This document shows, in pieces, positions 6,439 through 14,678 of a stretch of DNA of 29,211 bases; position 1 is the first letter of the stretch, and each line of letters begins with the position of its first letter. The notes under the pieces are model-generated. The model did no database searches. It saw only the letters and a program-made list of their open reading frames with translations, and was not told where the DNA came from. A program made the translations under genes and the position numbers. The stretch covers positions 1-29,211 of the forward strand of contig WGAU01000104.1 of assembly GCA_015494645.1 (NCBI GenBank), in the 5' to 3' direction. This stretch comes from Aquificota bacterium. GTDB lineage: Bacteria > Thermosulfidibacterota > Thermosulfidibacteria > Thermosulfidibacterales > Thermosulfidibacteraceae.

Positions 6439-7752
6439 TTACAAAGAAAGCATTGCCTTCTTTTTAGACTTAATTACCTTATCAGAGACAACCTTCAGAA
6501 GGTCGTCCTGCCTTGACACCTCTTCAGGATATACAATTATCTCTGTATTGCAATCCCTAAAGTCCATAACATCGGCTGTTGCGTTGTTGAACTTTATTTT
6601 GAATTCCTTGGCCTCCTCTGGAGTAGAGAAAAAATCAACAACAATCACCGCATTGTCAGAAAGTCTCGCCACAAGCTCAGGAGGAGGTTGCAAGGACTTA
6701 GCACTGTGAAGCACCTGATGCATAAGCTCTTCAACCGCCCAGAAACCCTTTTTGGAGTATTCCTTATCTATGTTTTTCACAGTAAAAAGCAACACTCCAA
6801 GGAACCTCTCCTCCCTGGAAGCCCTTGTAGCCAGTATTTTCAAGCGGTTCCCTACTTCGTGAGGCTCTACCGCATGGTCTCCCCCTGCTGGAGACGCCAT
6901 GGAAATAATATATACCGCATCCCTTAATACTTCAGCGTACTCCTGGCTGAAAAGATCCCCGTTTTCTGCTGCGAGAAGAACTATGCCTTTAAACCTGTGA
7001 GTTCTGATGGGCACCACCGTTCCGTAAGCCTCGTAACCAGGGAAAAACTGTGCCTTTTCATCCTTATATGTATAAATCTCCCCCTTCTCATAGGCCAAAC
7101 GCAATATGCTCCTTGTGCCCACCTCCACCGAGATATCGTCAGGTAGATCTGTTCTTCTGTAAAGACTCATAAGCTTAAAGGAATCATCTTGTTCGGAAAA
7201 AACAGCTCCCAAGTCCACCCCCAACACCCTGCACCATCTAACAAAAGCCTCGTCCAAAGAGGAATGAGCAAAAAATCTTATGGTTTTAGAGAGAAACCTC
7301 AAGACTGCTGAAGGAATTTTACTTCTGGAAATATCGCACTCAACATGGGCAAACTTTCTAAAAAGTTCTACAAAATCCTTAACCCACCGCTGTTGCTTGT
7401 CTCCAAAAGAAGCAAGATTAAAGGAGTCAAGGCAAACTATAGCTCTATCCTTTCCTATTTTAAAGGGAAACGCCATAAAAACACGGGGCACCACATCCTC
7501 GCGAAGGTAAGGGACACCCCACGAGGATAAAACAGATTCGTCACTGGTAACAAAGGGGCTCCACTTTCTGACCATTTCTGCAACTATGTTTTGATCCTCC
7601 TCTCCAAAGGGTTCCATCACAACATCTTCCCTTAAAGCAAAATGGGCGAGGGGAAAGAAAAGCCCCTTCTCATTTTCCCTGTAAAGAACTACATGACTTG
7701 CCTCTGTAACATCGGCAAGCAGATTAACAGAAAGTTGGTAGAGATCTCTCAT
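6439..7752 (-). CDS. Double-GAF protein with degenerate GGDEF-like domain (function unknown)
   Basis: The 437 residues appear to hold two GAF-type sensory domains (about 1-132 and 155-285), each with the alternating sheet pattern and a closing VCLDS or VLLAAENG strand. A C-terminal region (about 300-430) has the outline of a diguanylate cyclase domain: FLGVLLFTVKNID, then ELVARLSDNAVIVV where an active enzyme would read R-GGDEF-V. The GGDEF signature and metal-binding acids are missing, so it should not make cyclic di-GMP. No signal peptide or membrane segment is seen, so it is probably cytoplasmic. Its start overlaps cpoB by ATGA and it lies 15 nt before mreB, which hints at a link between a signal and envelope growth. 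Domain calls are from pattern alone. Confidence 0.7.
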   Translation of the reverse strand: MRDLYQLSVNLLADVTEASHVVLYRENEKGLFFPLAHFALREDVVMEPFGEEDQNIVAEMVRKWSPFVTSDESVLSSWGVPYLREDVVPRVFMAFPFKIGKDRAIVCLDSFNLASFGDKQQRWVKDFVELFRKFAHVECDISRSKIPSAVLRFLSKTIRFFAHSSLDEAFVRWCRVLGVDLGAVFSEQDDSFKLMSLYRRTDLPDDISVEVGTRSILRLAYEKGEIYTYKDEKAQFFPGYEAYGTVVPIRTHRFKGIVLLAAENGDLFSQEYAEVLRDAVYIISMASPAGGDHAVEPHEVGNRLKILATRASREERFLGVLLFTVKNIDKEYSKKGFWAVEELMHQVLHSAKSLQPPPELVARLSDNAVIVVDFFSTPEEAKEFKIKFNNATADVMDFRDCNTEIIVYPEEVSRQDDLLKVVSDKVIKSKKKAMLSL

Positions 7753-8519
7753 TTTATCTTTTTTAGAAGCTCTTTCGCGAGTTTAGCCTCCCTGCTCTTA
7801 GGGTATAGTCTAATAAGCTGCCTGAGAATGATTTTAGCGCCGTTTTTGTCCCTCAACTGTAAAAAGGCTTTGGCTTCCTTCAACATAGAAGATGGTATCT
7901 TAGGACTGTCTGGATACTTTCTCCGCAGGTCCTCAAACTGCAGTATAGCGTCTTTGTAACGCTCAAGGCCATAGTAAACCTCACCTATCCAATAGAAGGC
8001 ATTTGAAGCGAGCTTGTGATCAGGATATTTTTTTAGGAACTGGGTGAATTTATCCAGTGCTTCTTTATACTTTCCCTGTTTGTAGAGGGTCAAGCCTTCA
8101 GCGTACAATCCTTCAGGAGTCTCCACTTTGATAGGAGGAACTTGTACCGGTGTAGGAGCAGCAGGAACAGAAGTGGTGACGTTCATGGAGGCCAGTCGTT
8201 TGCTCAGTTCTGCCACCTGATACTCCAAGTCCTCAACCCTGCGCTGCAAGGACAAAAGTACCTGATTTGTACTGTCCAAAGAACTCTGAAGGTTATAAAT
8301 TTCTCCCTCTATGCTCTTAACGTAATTATATATGGATTCTGCCTCTCTCTTGTTGGAAAGCTTAAACTCGTTTTCTATGACCTTGAGTCTACGGTCAATA
8401 GATTTAAGCTTTGCATCTAAAGAATTTACCCTGCTTTCCAATATAAGCATCCTATTTTCATCGGGCACACAACCTAAAAGCAATGTGAAAAGGAACACCC
8501 CCAACAAAATCTTACGCAT
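7749..8519 (-). CDS. cpoB: Tol-Pal associated coiled-coil/TPR protein CpoB (YbgF)
   Basis: CpoB links the Tol-Pal machine to peptidoglycan synthesis during division. The 256-residue protein has a signal sequence, a coiled coil with regular heptads (about residues 24-105), a proline-rich linker (APTPVQVPP) and three C-terminal TPR units (about 132-256) beginning with EGLYAEGLTLYKQGKYKEA. This is the standard YbgF order. Unlike the soluble E. coli protein, the signal ends in FTLLLGC, a lipobox, so this one is probably a lipoprotein; residue +2 is Val, favouring the outer membrane. It follows pal by 13 nt, with GGAGG before the ATG, the usual last position of a tol-pal operon. Confidence 0.93.
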   Translation of the reverse strand: MRKILLGVFLFTLLLGCVPDENRMLILESRVNSLDAKLKSIDRRLKVIENEFKLSNKREAESIYNYVKSIEGEIYNLQSSLDSTNQVLLSLQRRVEDLEYQVAELSKRLASMNVTTSVPAAPTPVQVPPIKVETPEGLYAEGLTLYKQGKYKEALDKFTQFLKKYPDHKLASNAFYWIGEVYYGLERYKDAILQFEDLRRKYPDSPKIPSSMLKEAKAFLQLRDKNGAKIILRQLIRLYPKSREAKLAKELLKKIK

Positions 8520-8532
8520 TAAAACTCCTCCT

Positions 8533-9111
8533 TTACTTCAAACACTGCCCTCTACAAAAGACAAAGTGATCCCTTCTGTTCTTGGCCCAACACTCTTCAT
8601 TATGCTCATAACAAAGGGGTCTTTCCTCACCGTAGCTAACAGTGATAATTCGGCTGGAATCAATTCCCAATGTTACCAAGAACTTTTTGGCCTCATTCGC
8701 CCTCTTCCATCCCAAAGCCAAGTTGTACTCATTGGAGCCACGTTCATCGCAGTGTCCTTCTATAGTGAGGATGACGTCGGGACACTTTTTCATGTAATCG
8801 GCAATTTCAGAAAGTATCCTCTTCGCTTCTTCGTTGAGATCGTACCTGTCAAAGGCAAAGTGTATATTGGGAAACTCCCTCAACTCACAACCTGATGGCT
8901 GCTGAGATTCCATTTGAGTAGAAGGAGTGTACTCTTTAGAAGAAACCTCTCCCTGTCCCACAGCTTCACCTGGAGTTACACCTTCCTTGCCTTGCGCAAT
9001 CCGTTGTTGAGCCGTTACCTCCTGCCCTTCGGAAACCACTACCTTCTCCTGTCTGCTGCACCCCAAAGCAAACAACATTACAAACACCGAGAAAAATACA
9101 ACCCACCTCAT
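8533..9111 (-). CDS. pal: Peptidoglycan-associated lipoprotein Pal
   Basis: Pal anchors the outer membrane to peptidoglycan. The 192 residues start with a lipoprotein signal ending FALGC (Cys18, Ser at +2), then a flexible linker rich in Gln, Glu and Gly (about 19-75), then an OmpA-type domain. That domain shows IHFAFDRYDLNEEAK near residue 87 and the peptidoglycan-binding block IEGHCDERGSNEYNLALGWKRA near residue 121, where Asp and Arg bind diaminopimelate. The C-terminus carries four Cys (in RPLCYEHNEECWAKN and FCRGQCLK), which is unusual for Pal and may form disulfides. It sits 4 nt after tolB with a good GGAGGTGA site. Confidence 0.97.
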   Translation of the reverse strand: MRWVVFFSVFVMLFALGCSRQEKVVVSEGQEVTAQQRIAQGKEGVTPGEAVGQGEVSSKEYTPSTQMESQQPSGCELREFPNIHFAFDRYDLNEEAKRILSEIADYMKKCPDVILTIEGHCDERGSNEYNLALGWKRANEAKKFLVTLGIDSSRIITVSYGEERPLCYEHNEECWAKNRRDHFVFCRGQCLK

Positions 9112-9115
9112 CCTA

Positions 9116-10315
9116 TCACCTCCATTCAGGATTTAACCACTTTCCGACAAAAAGCCTTGTAGGCTTTGAATTAGCATATAAAGATGAAATGAACAATCCT
9201 CCAGACTTAGTATAAATTATATAATCTCCGTTAGGAGACCAAGAAGGATCCTCTCCAGGTGCGGGATAGTAGACATCTCCCGTTGCCAAGTTATATATTC
9301 CTATTCTGAAGGTTCCACCAACCAAAGTGGCATAGGCTATCTCACCCCCTTTTGGAGACCAATCGGGAGACACATCGTAAGTTCCTTTTGTTATGCCGTA
9401 TATCAGACCTGTTTTTAGATCCTTTACGTATACCCTCGGATATCCATCTCTATTGGATACAAAAGCTATTTTAGTACCATCTGGGGAAACAGAAGGGGAA
9501 GTATCTATAGCCATACTTCTCGTCAGCCTCTTTAATCTTCCATTGGACAAGTCGCACAGAAGAATATCGGCGTTGTCCTTAGCCACATATCCCGAAAAAA
9601 CCAAAGCCCTTCCATCTGGCATCCAGCTCGGAGCTGTATCTGGTCCAGGGGTTGAACAGGCCTTCTTTATACCCCCGGTAGGCAAATCGTAAATGTATAT
9701 ATCAAAGTTGCCCTCACCGCTCATAAGGGCAAAGGCTATTTTCTTCCCATCAGGAGACATGGCTGGAGATTGCACGGGTTGTTTAAACACCTTCAGAACT
9801 TTGAAGCTCATTGCCCCAACATCCACATAAACCAATTGGTATCTGCCCAAAACCTTTCTAACCGCAACTGCGTTTCTATAAAACATACCTTTATTGCCTG
9901 TAACCACTCTGTAAAGCTCATCCGCCACCATGTGTGCAGCTTTAATCTGTGCCGATCTATCAAAAGTAAGCAGCTTCTGAACTACCACAGTACCGTCCGT
10001 AAGATCCTTTATCACAAGAGATACCTTCACCTGCTGCCTAAATGCAGATTTATCCACGCTCAACAGCAGATCTGCTCCTGCTATTCTTAGCTCCTCTTCT
10101 GTAAGAGCCAACTTGGACACGGGATATACGGCAAAGATACCGTAAACCATGAGATCCCGCTTCAAAACGACATCAAAATCTTTTAAAGGAACTCCAGATA
10201 GATCTAAAGCCACCCCTATCTTAGTTGATGCAGGGCTGGTAACATCAATGTAGATCTTTCCAAAAGCTTCACCAAAACAGAAAAACATTAAAACGAAAAC
10301 CAAAAGTCTTTTCAT
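9116..10315 (-). CDS. tolB: Tol-Pal periplasmic beta-propeller protein TolB
   Basis: TolB is a periplasmic protein that binds Pal and is released from it by TolA. The 399 residues open with a signal peptide (MKRLLVFVLMFFCFGEAFG, probable cleavage near residue 19). The N-terminal alpha/beta domain follows to about residue 165, then a propeller of repeated blades of the form SPDGKKIAF, MPDGRALVF, SPDGTKIAFVSNRDGYPRVY, SPKGGEIAY and SPNGDYIIY. The domain order and length fit TolB, though the N-terminal half is weakly conserved, as is common. The ATG overlaps the tolA stop by ATGA. Confidence 0.96.
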   Translation of the reverse strand: MKRLLVFVLMFFCFGEAFGKIYIDVTSPASTKIGVALDLSGVPLKDFDVVLKRDLMVYGIFAVYPVSKLALTEEELRIAGADLLLSVDKSAFRQQVKVSLVIKDLTDGTVVVQKLLTFDRSAQIKAAHMVADELYRVVTGNKGMFYRNAVAVRKVLGRYQLVYVDVGAMSFKVLKVFKQPVQSPAMSPDGKKIAFALMSGEGNFDIYIYDLPTGGIKKACSTPGPDTAPSWMPDGRALVFSGYVAKDNADILLCDLSNGRLKRLTRSMAIDTSPSVSPDGTKIAFVSNRDGYPRVYVKDLKTGLIYGITKGTYDVSPDWSPKGGEIAYATLVGGTFRIGIYNLATGDVYYPAPGEDPSWSPNGDYIIYTKSGGLFISSLYANSKPTRLFVGKWLNPEWR

Positions 10316-11208
10316 CTTTTGAACCTCACCCCTATTTCAAGATAGCTTTTATCGTACACCTCTGGCAATGGATCAAAGGGAAAAGTTTTCCTAACAGCCC
10401 TCAAACAGCTCTCGTCAAAAAGCACATCCCCCGATGACTTTTCCAAGCCTAACTTTAAAAGCCTTCCATTCTTGGAAATCTTTATATCCACCACAGCCTC
10501 TTTACCTTTTATACCCTCTGGAAGGGCCCAATTGAAGCGAAGCTTAGAAATAAGTCTGTTCAGATATAGAAACAGCAGAGGATCTATCTCAGAAGAAGAA
10601 TGGGAAAGGGCTATTTCTCCAGTAGCCCCCCTTGATTTCACTTCAAGATCTTCTCTCTTTTCCTTAATCCTGCGCAACTGGGCAATCTTTTTCTCAAGAT
10701 ACTTTTCCTGCCTGAAAGCCTCTATCTTGCGCTTTAAAAGCTCCTCTTCAGAAATGCTTTTCTTCTTAATCTTTTTGCGTATCTTTTTCACCCTCGCAAC
10801 CTTCCTTATAACCTTCTTCTTAGACTTATTCTTACGCACTTTCTTCAGCAACTTCTTCTGAAGCTTCTTCTTAGGAACGAGAATCTCTTTCTTTTTAGCC
10901 TTTGAAGTTGTCTTAACAACTCTGCTAACCTTCTCATACTTCAGCCTTTTTTCAACACTTTTCTTACTTTTCTTTTCGATAGACACCTTTTTAAAAGATG
11001 CCTTGACCACAGGCTTCTTTGTTTCTTTTTCTACAGATGTTTTTCCTTTGGGTTTAGGAAGAACAGTCTGAAATATTTCAATGTTTATTACAGTTCTTTT
11101 GGGGATATCAACCTTAGAAAAAGCAGGAAGAAAGGCAAAAATCACAGCGAAAAGAAGATGAACTAACAGAGAAAGAACAAGGCCAACAAACAGCCTTCCA
11201 TCTGTCAC
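10312..11208 (-). CDS. tolA: TolA-like energy-transducing protein with TonB-type C-terminus
   Basis: TolA spans the periplasm and passes force from TolQR to Pal-TolB. The 298 residues show one N-terminal membrane segment (about 8-28, LVLSLLVHLLFAVIFAFL), a long highly basic Lys/Val-rich stretch (about 50-190), and a TonB_C-type domain with the pattern ISKNGRLLKLGLEKSSGD and FDESCLRAV (about 235-298). E. coli TolA uses an Ala/Lys-rich helix here; this linker is richer in Lys and Arg. TonB itself has a similar plan, but the place between tolR and tolB makes TolA the better call. It overlaps both neighbours by 4 nt. Confidence 0.88.
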   Translation of the reverse strand: MTDGRLFVGLVLSLLVHLLFAVIFAFLPAFSKVDIPKRTVINIEIFQTVLPKPKGKTSVEKETKKPVVKASFKKVSIEKKSKKSVEKRLKYEKVSRVVKTTSKAKKKEILVPKKKLQKKLLKKVRKNKSKKKVIRKVARVKKIRKKIKKKSISEEELLKRKIEAFRQEKYLEKKIAQLRRIKEKREDLEVKSRGATGEIALSHSSSEIDPLLFLYLNRLISKLRFNWALPEGIKGKEAVVDIKISKNGRLLKLGLEKSSGDVLFDESCLRAVRKTFPFDPLPEVYDKSYLEIGVRFKR

Positions 11209-11600
11209 TTTTTCCTCTCAGGCTTAGTTGCAATCCCAAGTCTCGTTATGCCCGCAGATCTGAGTTGTACCAAAACCTTTACCACCTGCTCAAACGGAGT
11301 ATTCCTCTGAGCTTCTATAACAAACTGGGCACCAGGTCTTTTGGCCAAGATCTTTTTAGCCTCAACATCTATGAGCTCCAAGGCGACGGGCCTTCCATCA
11401 ATGTAGTACCGGCCTTCTTTCACAGAAATTATTACCGGAATCTCTCTCAACTTGAGTCGAGTAGCCTTAGCCCTGGGAAGATCCATTACAACTCCCCTTT
11501 TCATCATAGGAGCGGTCATCATAAAAATGATTAGCAACACTAACATAACATCCACGAGGGGAGTTACGTTTATATCAGCTATCAGCCTCCTTCTTTTCAT
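11205..11600 (-). CDS. tolR: Tol-Pal proton-channel subunit TolR (ExbD family)
   Basis: TolR forms the ion-driven motor of the Tol system with TolQ. The 131 residues start in the cytoplasm (MKRRRLIADINVTPLVDVML), cross the membrane once (about 14-32) with the essential Asp in LVDVMLVLLIIF, and end in a periplasmic domain that includes the usual INVTPLVD and ERNTPF-like (AQRNTPFEQVVKVL) blocks. The length is normal for ExbD/TolR. Its start overlaps the end of tolQ by 26 nt and its stop overlaps tolA by 4 nt, so the motor and its lever arm are translationally linked. Confidence 0.95.
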   Translation of the reverse strand: MKRRRLIADINVTPLVDVMLVLLIIFMMTAPMMKRGVVMDLPRAKATRLKLREIPVIISVKEGRYYIDGRPVALELIDVEAKKILAKRPGAQFVIEAQRNTPFEQVVKVLVQLRSAGITRLGIATKPERKK

Positions 11601-12216
11601 TCTCCCTCTCCAGCCTCTCTAAAAATACAGACCCGTAAGCCGAGAACCTGTCCAATATTGAATCAAGCCGCCTTGAAAGGAAGTTATAGAAGAACACAGC
11701 GGGAATAGCCACAAAAAGACCCAAGGCAGTGTTAACCAAAGCCTCTGAAATACCCGGTGCCACCACAGCCAAGCTGGCCTCCTGCTGAAAACCGATCATG
11801 TGAAAGGCCTTCATAATTCCCCACACCGTGCCAAAAAGACCTACAAAAGGAGCGGTGCTGCCAATGGTGGCTACAAGGCCCAACCCCCTCTCAAGTCTGC
11901 TTTTGGCAAGATTGGAAGCTGCCTCTACAACAGATTTGAGAGGTTTCTCCCCTTCTGACAGGAACCCCAGCATAATATCAAAGGGTCCATCTCCTCCCAA
12001 AAGCCTCCTGCCAAAAATGGACCGGGAAAGAACATTATTCTCTATCATGGTGTAAAAAGCCTCTTCCCTTTTAAGAACAGAATTGAACTGGATAAGCTTG
12101 TAGAAAAACAAGGCCCAAGACAAGAAGGACATCAGAGCAAGAAGACCAAATACAGCCATAACCATGTAGTCTTTGGTCATGGTAGCCAAATATACCTGTA
12201 GCAGAGATGATGCCAT
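11575..12216 (-). CDS. tolQ: Tol-Pal proton-channel subunit TolQ (ExbB family)
   Basis: TolQ is a polytopic inner-membrane protein that forms a pentamer around TolR helices and couples proton flow to TolA movement. The 213 residues show three membrane helices: about 19-40 (MAVFGLLALMSFLSWALFF), 112-134 and 150-175. The hallmark block GLVATIGSTAPFVGLFGTVWGI near residue 113 and EALVNTALGLFVAIPAVFFYN near residue 158 are intact. The start is the ATG at 12216, four bases after GGAGGG. Upstream lies a 45-nt gap, the widest in the surrounding train, so a minor tol promoter could sit in it, but I see no convincing boxes. Confidence 0.96.
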   Translation of the reverse strand: MASSLLQVYLATMTKDYMVMAVFGLLALMSFLSWALFFYKLIQFNSVLKREEAFYTMIENNVLSRSIFGRRLLGGDGPFDIMLGFLSEGEKPLKSVVEAASNLAKSRLERGLGLVATIGSTAPFVGLFGTVWGIMKAFHMIGFQQEASLAVVAPGISEALVNTALGLFVAIPAVFFYNFLSRRLDSILDRFSAYGSVFLERLERENEKKEADS

Positions 12217-12261
12217 GAAGCCCTCCGAGAGATCTTTGGTTAACAGTTATCAAATAGCACA

Positions 12262-13416
12262 CTAAAACATTTCCTTCCAGAACACCCTTCTAATGAGCAT
12301 GGTGGCGTAGCTTCCCGGTGGCAAAGAAAAGAAAAGTTTCCATACATACTTACCGGGATGCTCCTTGTCCCAATCGCAATGGCCCTGAACATCAGGAACA
12401 ATCTTTACCTTTCTTCTATGACTCTTAAAAAGCCATCCCTTTATAGTAGTCCTGAGGTGCTGCAAAGACGCAACACCAAGCCTTTGAAGAACCTTGTTGT
12501 AGAAATCCTCAAGTTCCCCTTCAAGTCTGATCCTCGGACTGGGAAAAGGAATCTCTTCTATGCCAATATCCCACTTTCCTTTGGGAAAGAGAAAAGAGCC
12601 ATACATATAACGCTGCTTGATAACCTTAGTATCCGCTTTGGATTCAATCATCTCCGAAAGCACCTGATTCCATATAAAAGACTGAAGAGAATTAACCATA
12701 AACTCCTTGATCTTTTCATCCACCATTCCTAAAGCCATCTTGGCTGCTCTTTTAGAAAAATCCCTCCGAGAAAGAAAGGAAAGTATCCTTTTCTCCCAAG
12801 GTGCCGTGGCCAAGGAAATACACCTATCCCACTTACCCCAGTTACGCTCAAGACACTTCCTAAAGGCCTTCACTTTAGATTCATCGTAAGGTGAAGGAAC
12901 CGCCAAAAGCAGCTTCAGGGCTTTTTTGTAGTTCCCTTTTACTACCTCAAGGGCCACAAAACCTTTACCGTGCCTCGCAGAGCCAAACCTCTGCACATCG
13001 TAGTAGTTGGGAAAACCTGTTCTTTTAACTTCTTCAATTTCCGCCTCCACAATCTCCTTCGGGCTGGAAACGGCCCTTACAACCACCCTGAACCTGTTCT
13101 CTTTCAAGGAAGAAGGGGTTAAAGGAGCATCGGAAAAGCCTGCAAAAACAAGCCGATAGTTCTTTGCCTTAATCTCATCACCTTTACCTGCTGGGAGAGA
13201 CACATACTGCTTGGTTAAAGCGTGTCTATCTTTGAGTCCACAGTAACCAAATTCCGACAGGGAAACCTTGAGTCTCCTTGCCGCATCCCTAAGGGCATCC
13301 AAGGTATTAGTGCCTTTCTTCTCAAGAAGATAAACCTCATAGTCCCCTTTATCCTTAAGGGGATTTTCAAGAACCTCCTCTACTACAAAGTCCTCAGGCC
13401 TGGACTTTATCTTCAT
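12262..13416 (-). CDS. truD: tRNA pseudouridine(13) synthase TruD
   Basis: TruD makes pseudouridine at position 13 of tRNA. The motif FGYCGLKDRHALTKQYVSL holds the catalytic Asp at residue 63; further family blocks are RFVVRA..., NYYDVQRFGSARHGKGFVAL near residue 155, and the C-terminal PPGSYATMLIRRVF. At 384 residues it is somewhat longer than the E. coli enzyme (about 349), the extra length lying in the middle insertion domain. It overlaps pit by ATGA and precedes tolQ by 45 nt. No functional tie to its neighbours is evident beyond cotranscription. Confidence 0.95.
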   Translation of the reverse strand: MKIKSRPEDFVVEEVLENPLKDKGDYEVYLLEKKGTNTLDALRDAARRLKVSLSEFGYCGLKDRHALTKQYVSLPAGKGDEIKAKNYRLVFAGFSDAPLTPSSLKENRFRVVVRAVSSPKEIVEAEIEEVKRTGFPNYYDVQRFGSARHGKGFVALEVVKGNYKKALKLLLAVPSPYDESKVKAFRKCLERNWGKWDRCISLATAPWEKRILSFLSRRDFSKRAAKMALGMVDEKIKEFMVNSLQSFIWNQVLSEMIESKADTKVIKQRYMYGSFLFPKGKWDIGIEEIPFPSPRIRLEGELEDFYNKVLQRLGVASLQHLRTTIKGWLFKSHRRKVKIVPDVQGHCDWDKEHPGKYVWKLFFSLPPGSYATMLIRRVFWKEMF

Positions 13417-14651
13417 AGAAAGATGGCCTTAAGCACAGCGTAGACGAAGACACAAACCCCGGCGGTAAATGGAATGGTGATAAGCCACGAGTTTACTATC
13501 TGCTTTATAACTTTCAAGTTCAAAGCACCCATACCTCTTGCAAAACCCACCCCTATAACTGACCCCACCAAGGTGTGGGTAGTGGAAATAGGCAATCCCA
13601 ATTTTGAGCAGATAAGAACCGTAGTAGCACAACCAAACTCTGCACTGAACCCCCTGGATGGAGTTATGTCCGTTATTTTCTTCCCTACAGTCTCTATCAC
13701 CCTGTATCCCCATGTAGCCAAACCAACCACTATCCCAAATCCACCCAAGGCCAACACCCAATCGGGAACGTAAGCTTTTGCCACTACAACCCCTTTGGTC
13801 ATGGTGGTTATTATACCGGCAAGAGGGCCTGTGGCATTGGCCACATCGTTGGCTCCGTGGGCAAAGGCCATATAACAGGCCGTAACAAGCTGTAGATATT
13901 TAAATAACTCTTCCGTTTCCCAGAGTCTTTCTCTCAAAGCAGATTTAGGAGAACGGGATGCAGTAAATATCAAAAACTTCACAAGCAACCCGCACACTAC
14001 CGCCATCAAGAAAGCCATAAGTAAAGCGCTCATAAGGGAAAGCTTTAACTTCAAACCCTTATATACCACAGAGAGGGCTATTATAAATGCAACCAATGCC
14101 ACAAGATACGGAGCATATTTTCTCGTCGCCCTTGCAGGGTACTCCGTGGCAAGGATATTCTTGGTAATCCACCTAAAGGTGAAGAAGGCTATAACGCCAC
14201 CACACACAGGCGAAAGAATCCACGAAAGCACTATGGACAACATCTTGCCCCACTCAATGGCTCCCAAACCGCGGCTCACAATGCCAAAACCAACAACAGC
14301 CCCCACGATAGAGTGTGTGGTGGAAACTGGCCAGCCAAGATAGGTAGCAAACTGAAGCCATATTCCAGCAGCTATCAGGGCAGACAGCATACCAATGATG
14401 AACTCGTTGGGGACATCCTTAAAAAGCATAGGGTCCACAATGCCCTTGCTTATAGTGCCTGTAACGTGGCTTCCAACAAAAAAGGCTCCACAAAACTCAA
14501 ACACGGCAGCGATTATTATGGCCTTTCTGAGGGTAACTGCCTTTGATCCCACAGATGTACCCATGGCGTTGGCCACATCGTTGGCCCCTATGTTCCAAGC
14601 CATGTAGAGTCCTGCCAACAGAGCAAGCACACCTATCACATACATGCTCAT
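13413..14651 (-). CDS. pit: Inorganic phosphate transporter, Pit family
   Basis: Pit transporters take up metal-phosphate with protons. The two inverted signature repeats of the family are present: NIGANDVANAMGTSVGSKA near residue 21 and AHGANDVANATGPLAG near residue 264. The matching SGG-like blocks appear as GWPVSTTHSIVGAVVGFG and LGLPISTTHTLVGSVIGVG. The 412 residues are strongly hydrophobic, with about ten membrane helices. The gene follows a DUF47 gene by 27 nt, with GGAGG before ATG, a classic Pit partner arrangement. Sulfate or other oxyanion transport is possible in this superfamily but phosphate is most likely. Confidence 0.95.
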   Translation of the reverse strand: MSMYVIGVLALLAGLYMAWNIGANDVANAMGTSVGSKAVTLRKAIIIAAVFEFCGAFFVGSHVTGTISKGIVDPMLFKDVPNEFIIGMLSALIAAGIWLQFATYLGWPVSTTHSIVGAVVGFGIVSRGLGAIEWGKMLSIVLSWILSPVCGGVIAFFTFRWITKNILATEYPARATRKYAPYLVALVAFIIALSVVYKGLKLKLSLMSALLMAFLMAVVCGLLVKFLIFTASRSPKSALRERLWETEELFKYLQLVTACYMAFAHGANDVANATGPLAGIITTMTKGVVVAKAYVPDWVLALGGFGIVVGLATWGYRVIETVGKKITDITPSRGFSAEFGCATTVLICSKLGLPISTTHTLVGSVIGVGFARGMGALNLKVIKQIVNSWLITIPFTAGVCVFVYAVLKAIFL

Positions 14652-14678
14652 GACATGCCTCCGACTATGTAAAGGACA

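Noticed and set aside
10312..11208. Reading the Lys-rich protein as TonB
   Set aside because: Its place between tolR and tolB, in a full tol-pal operon, favours TolA; the TonB-like C-terminus is shared by the two families.
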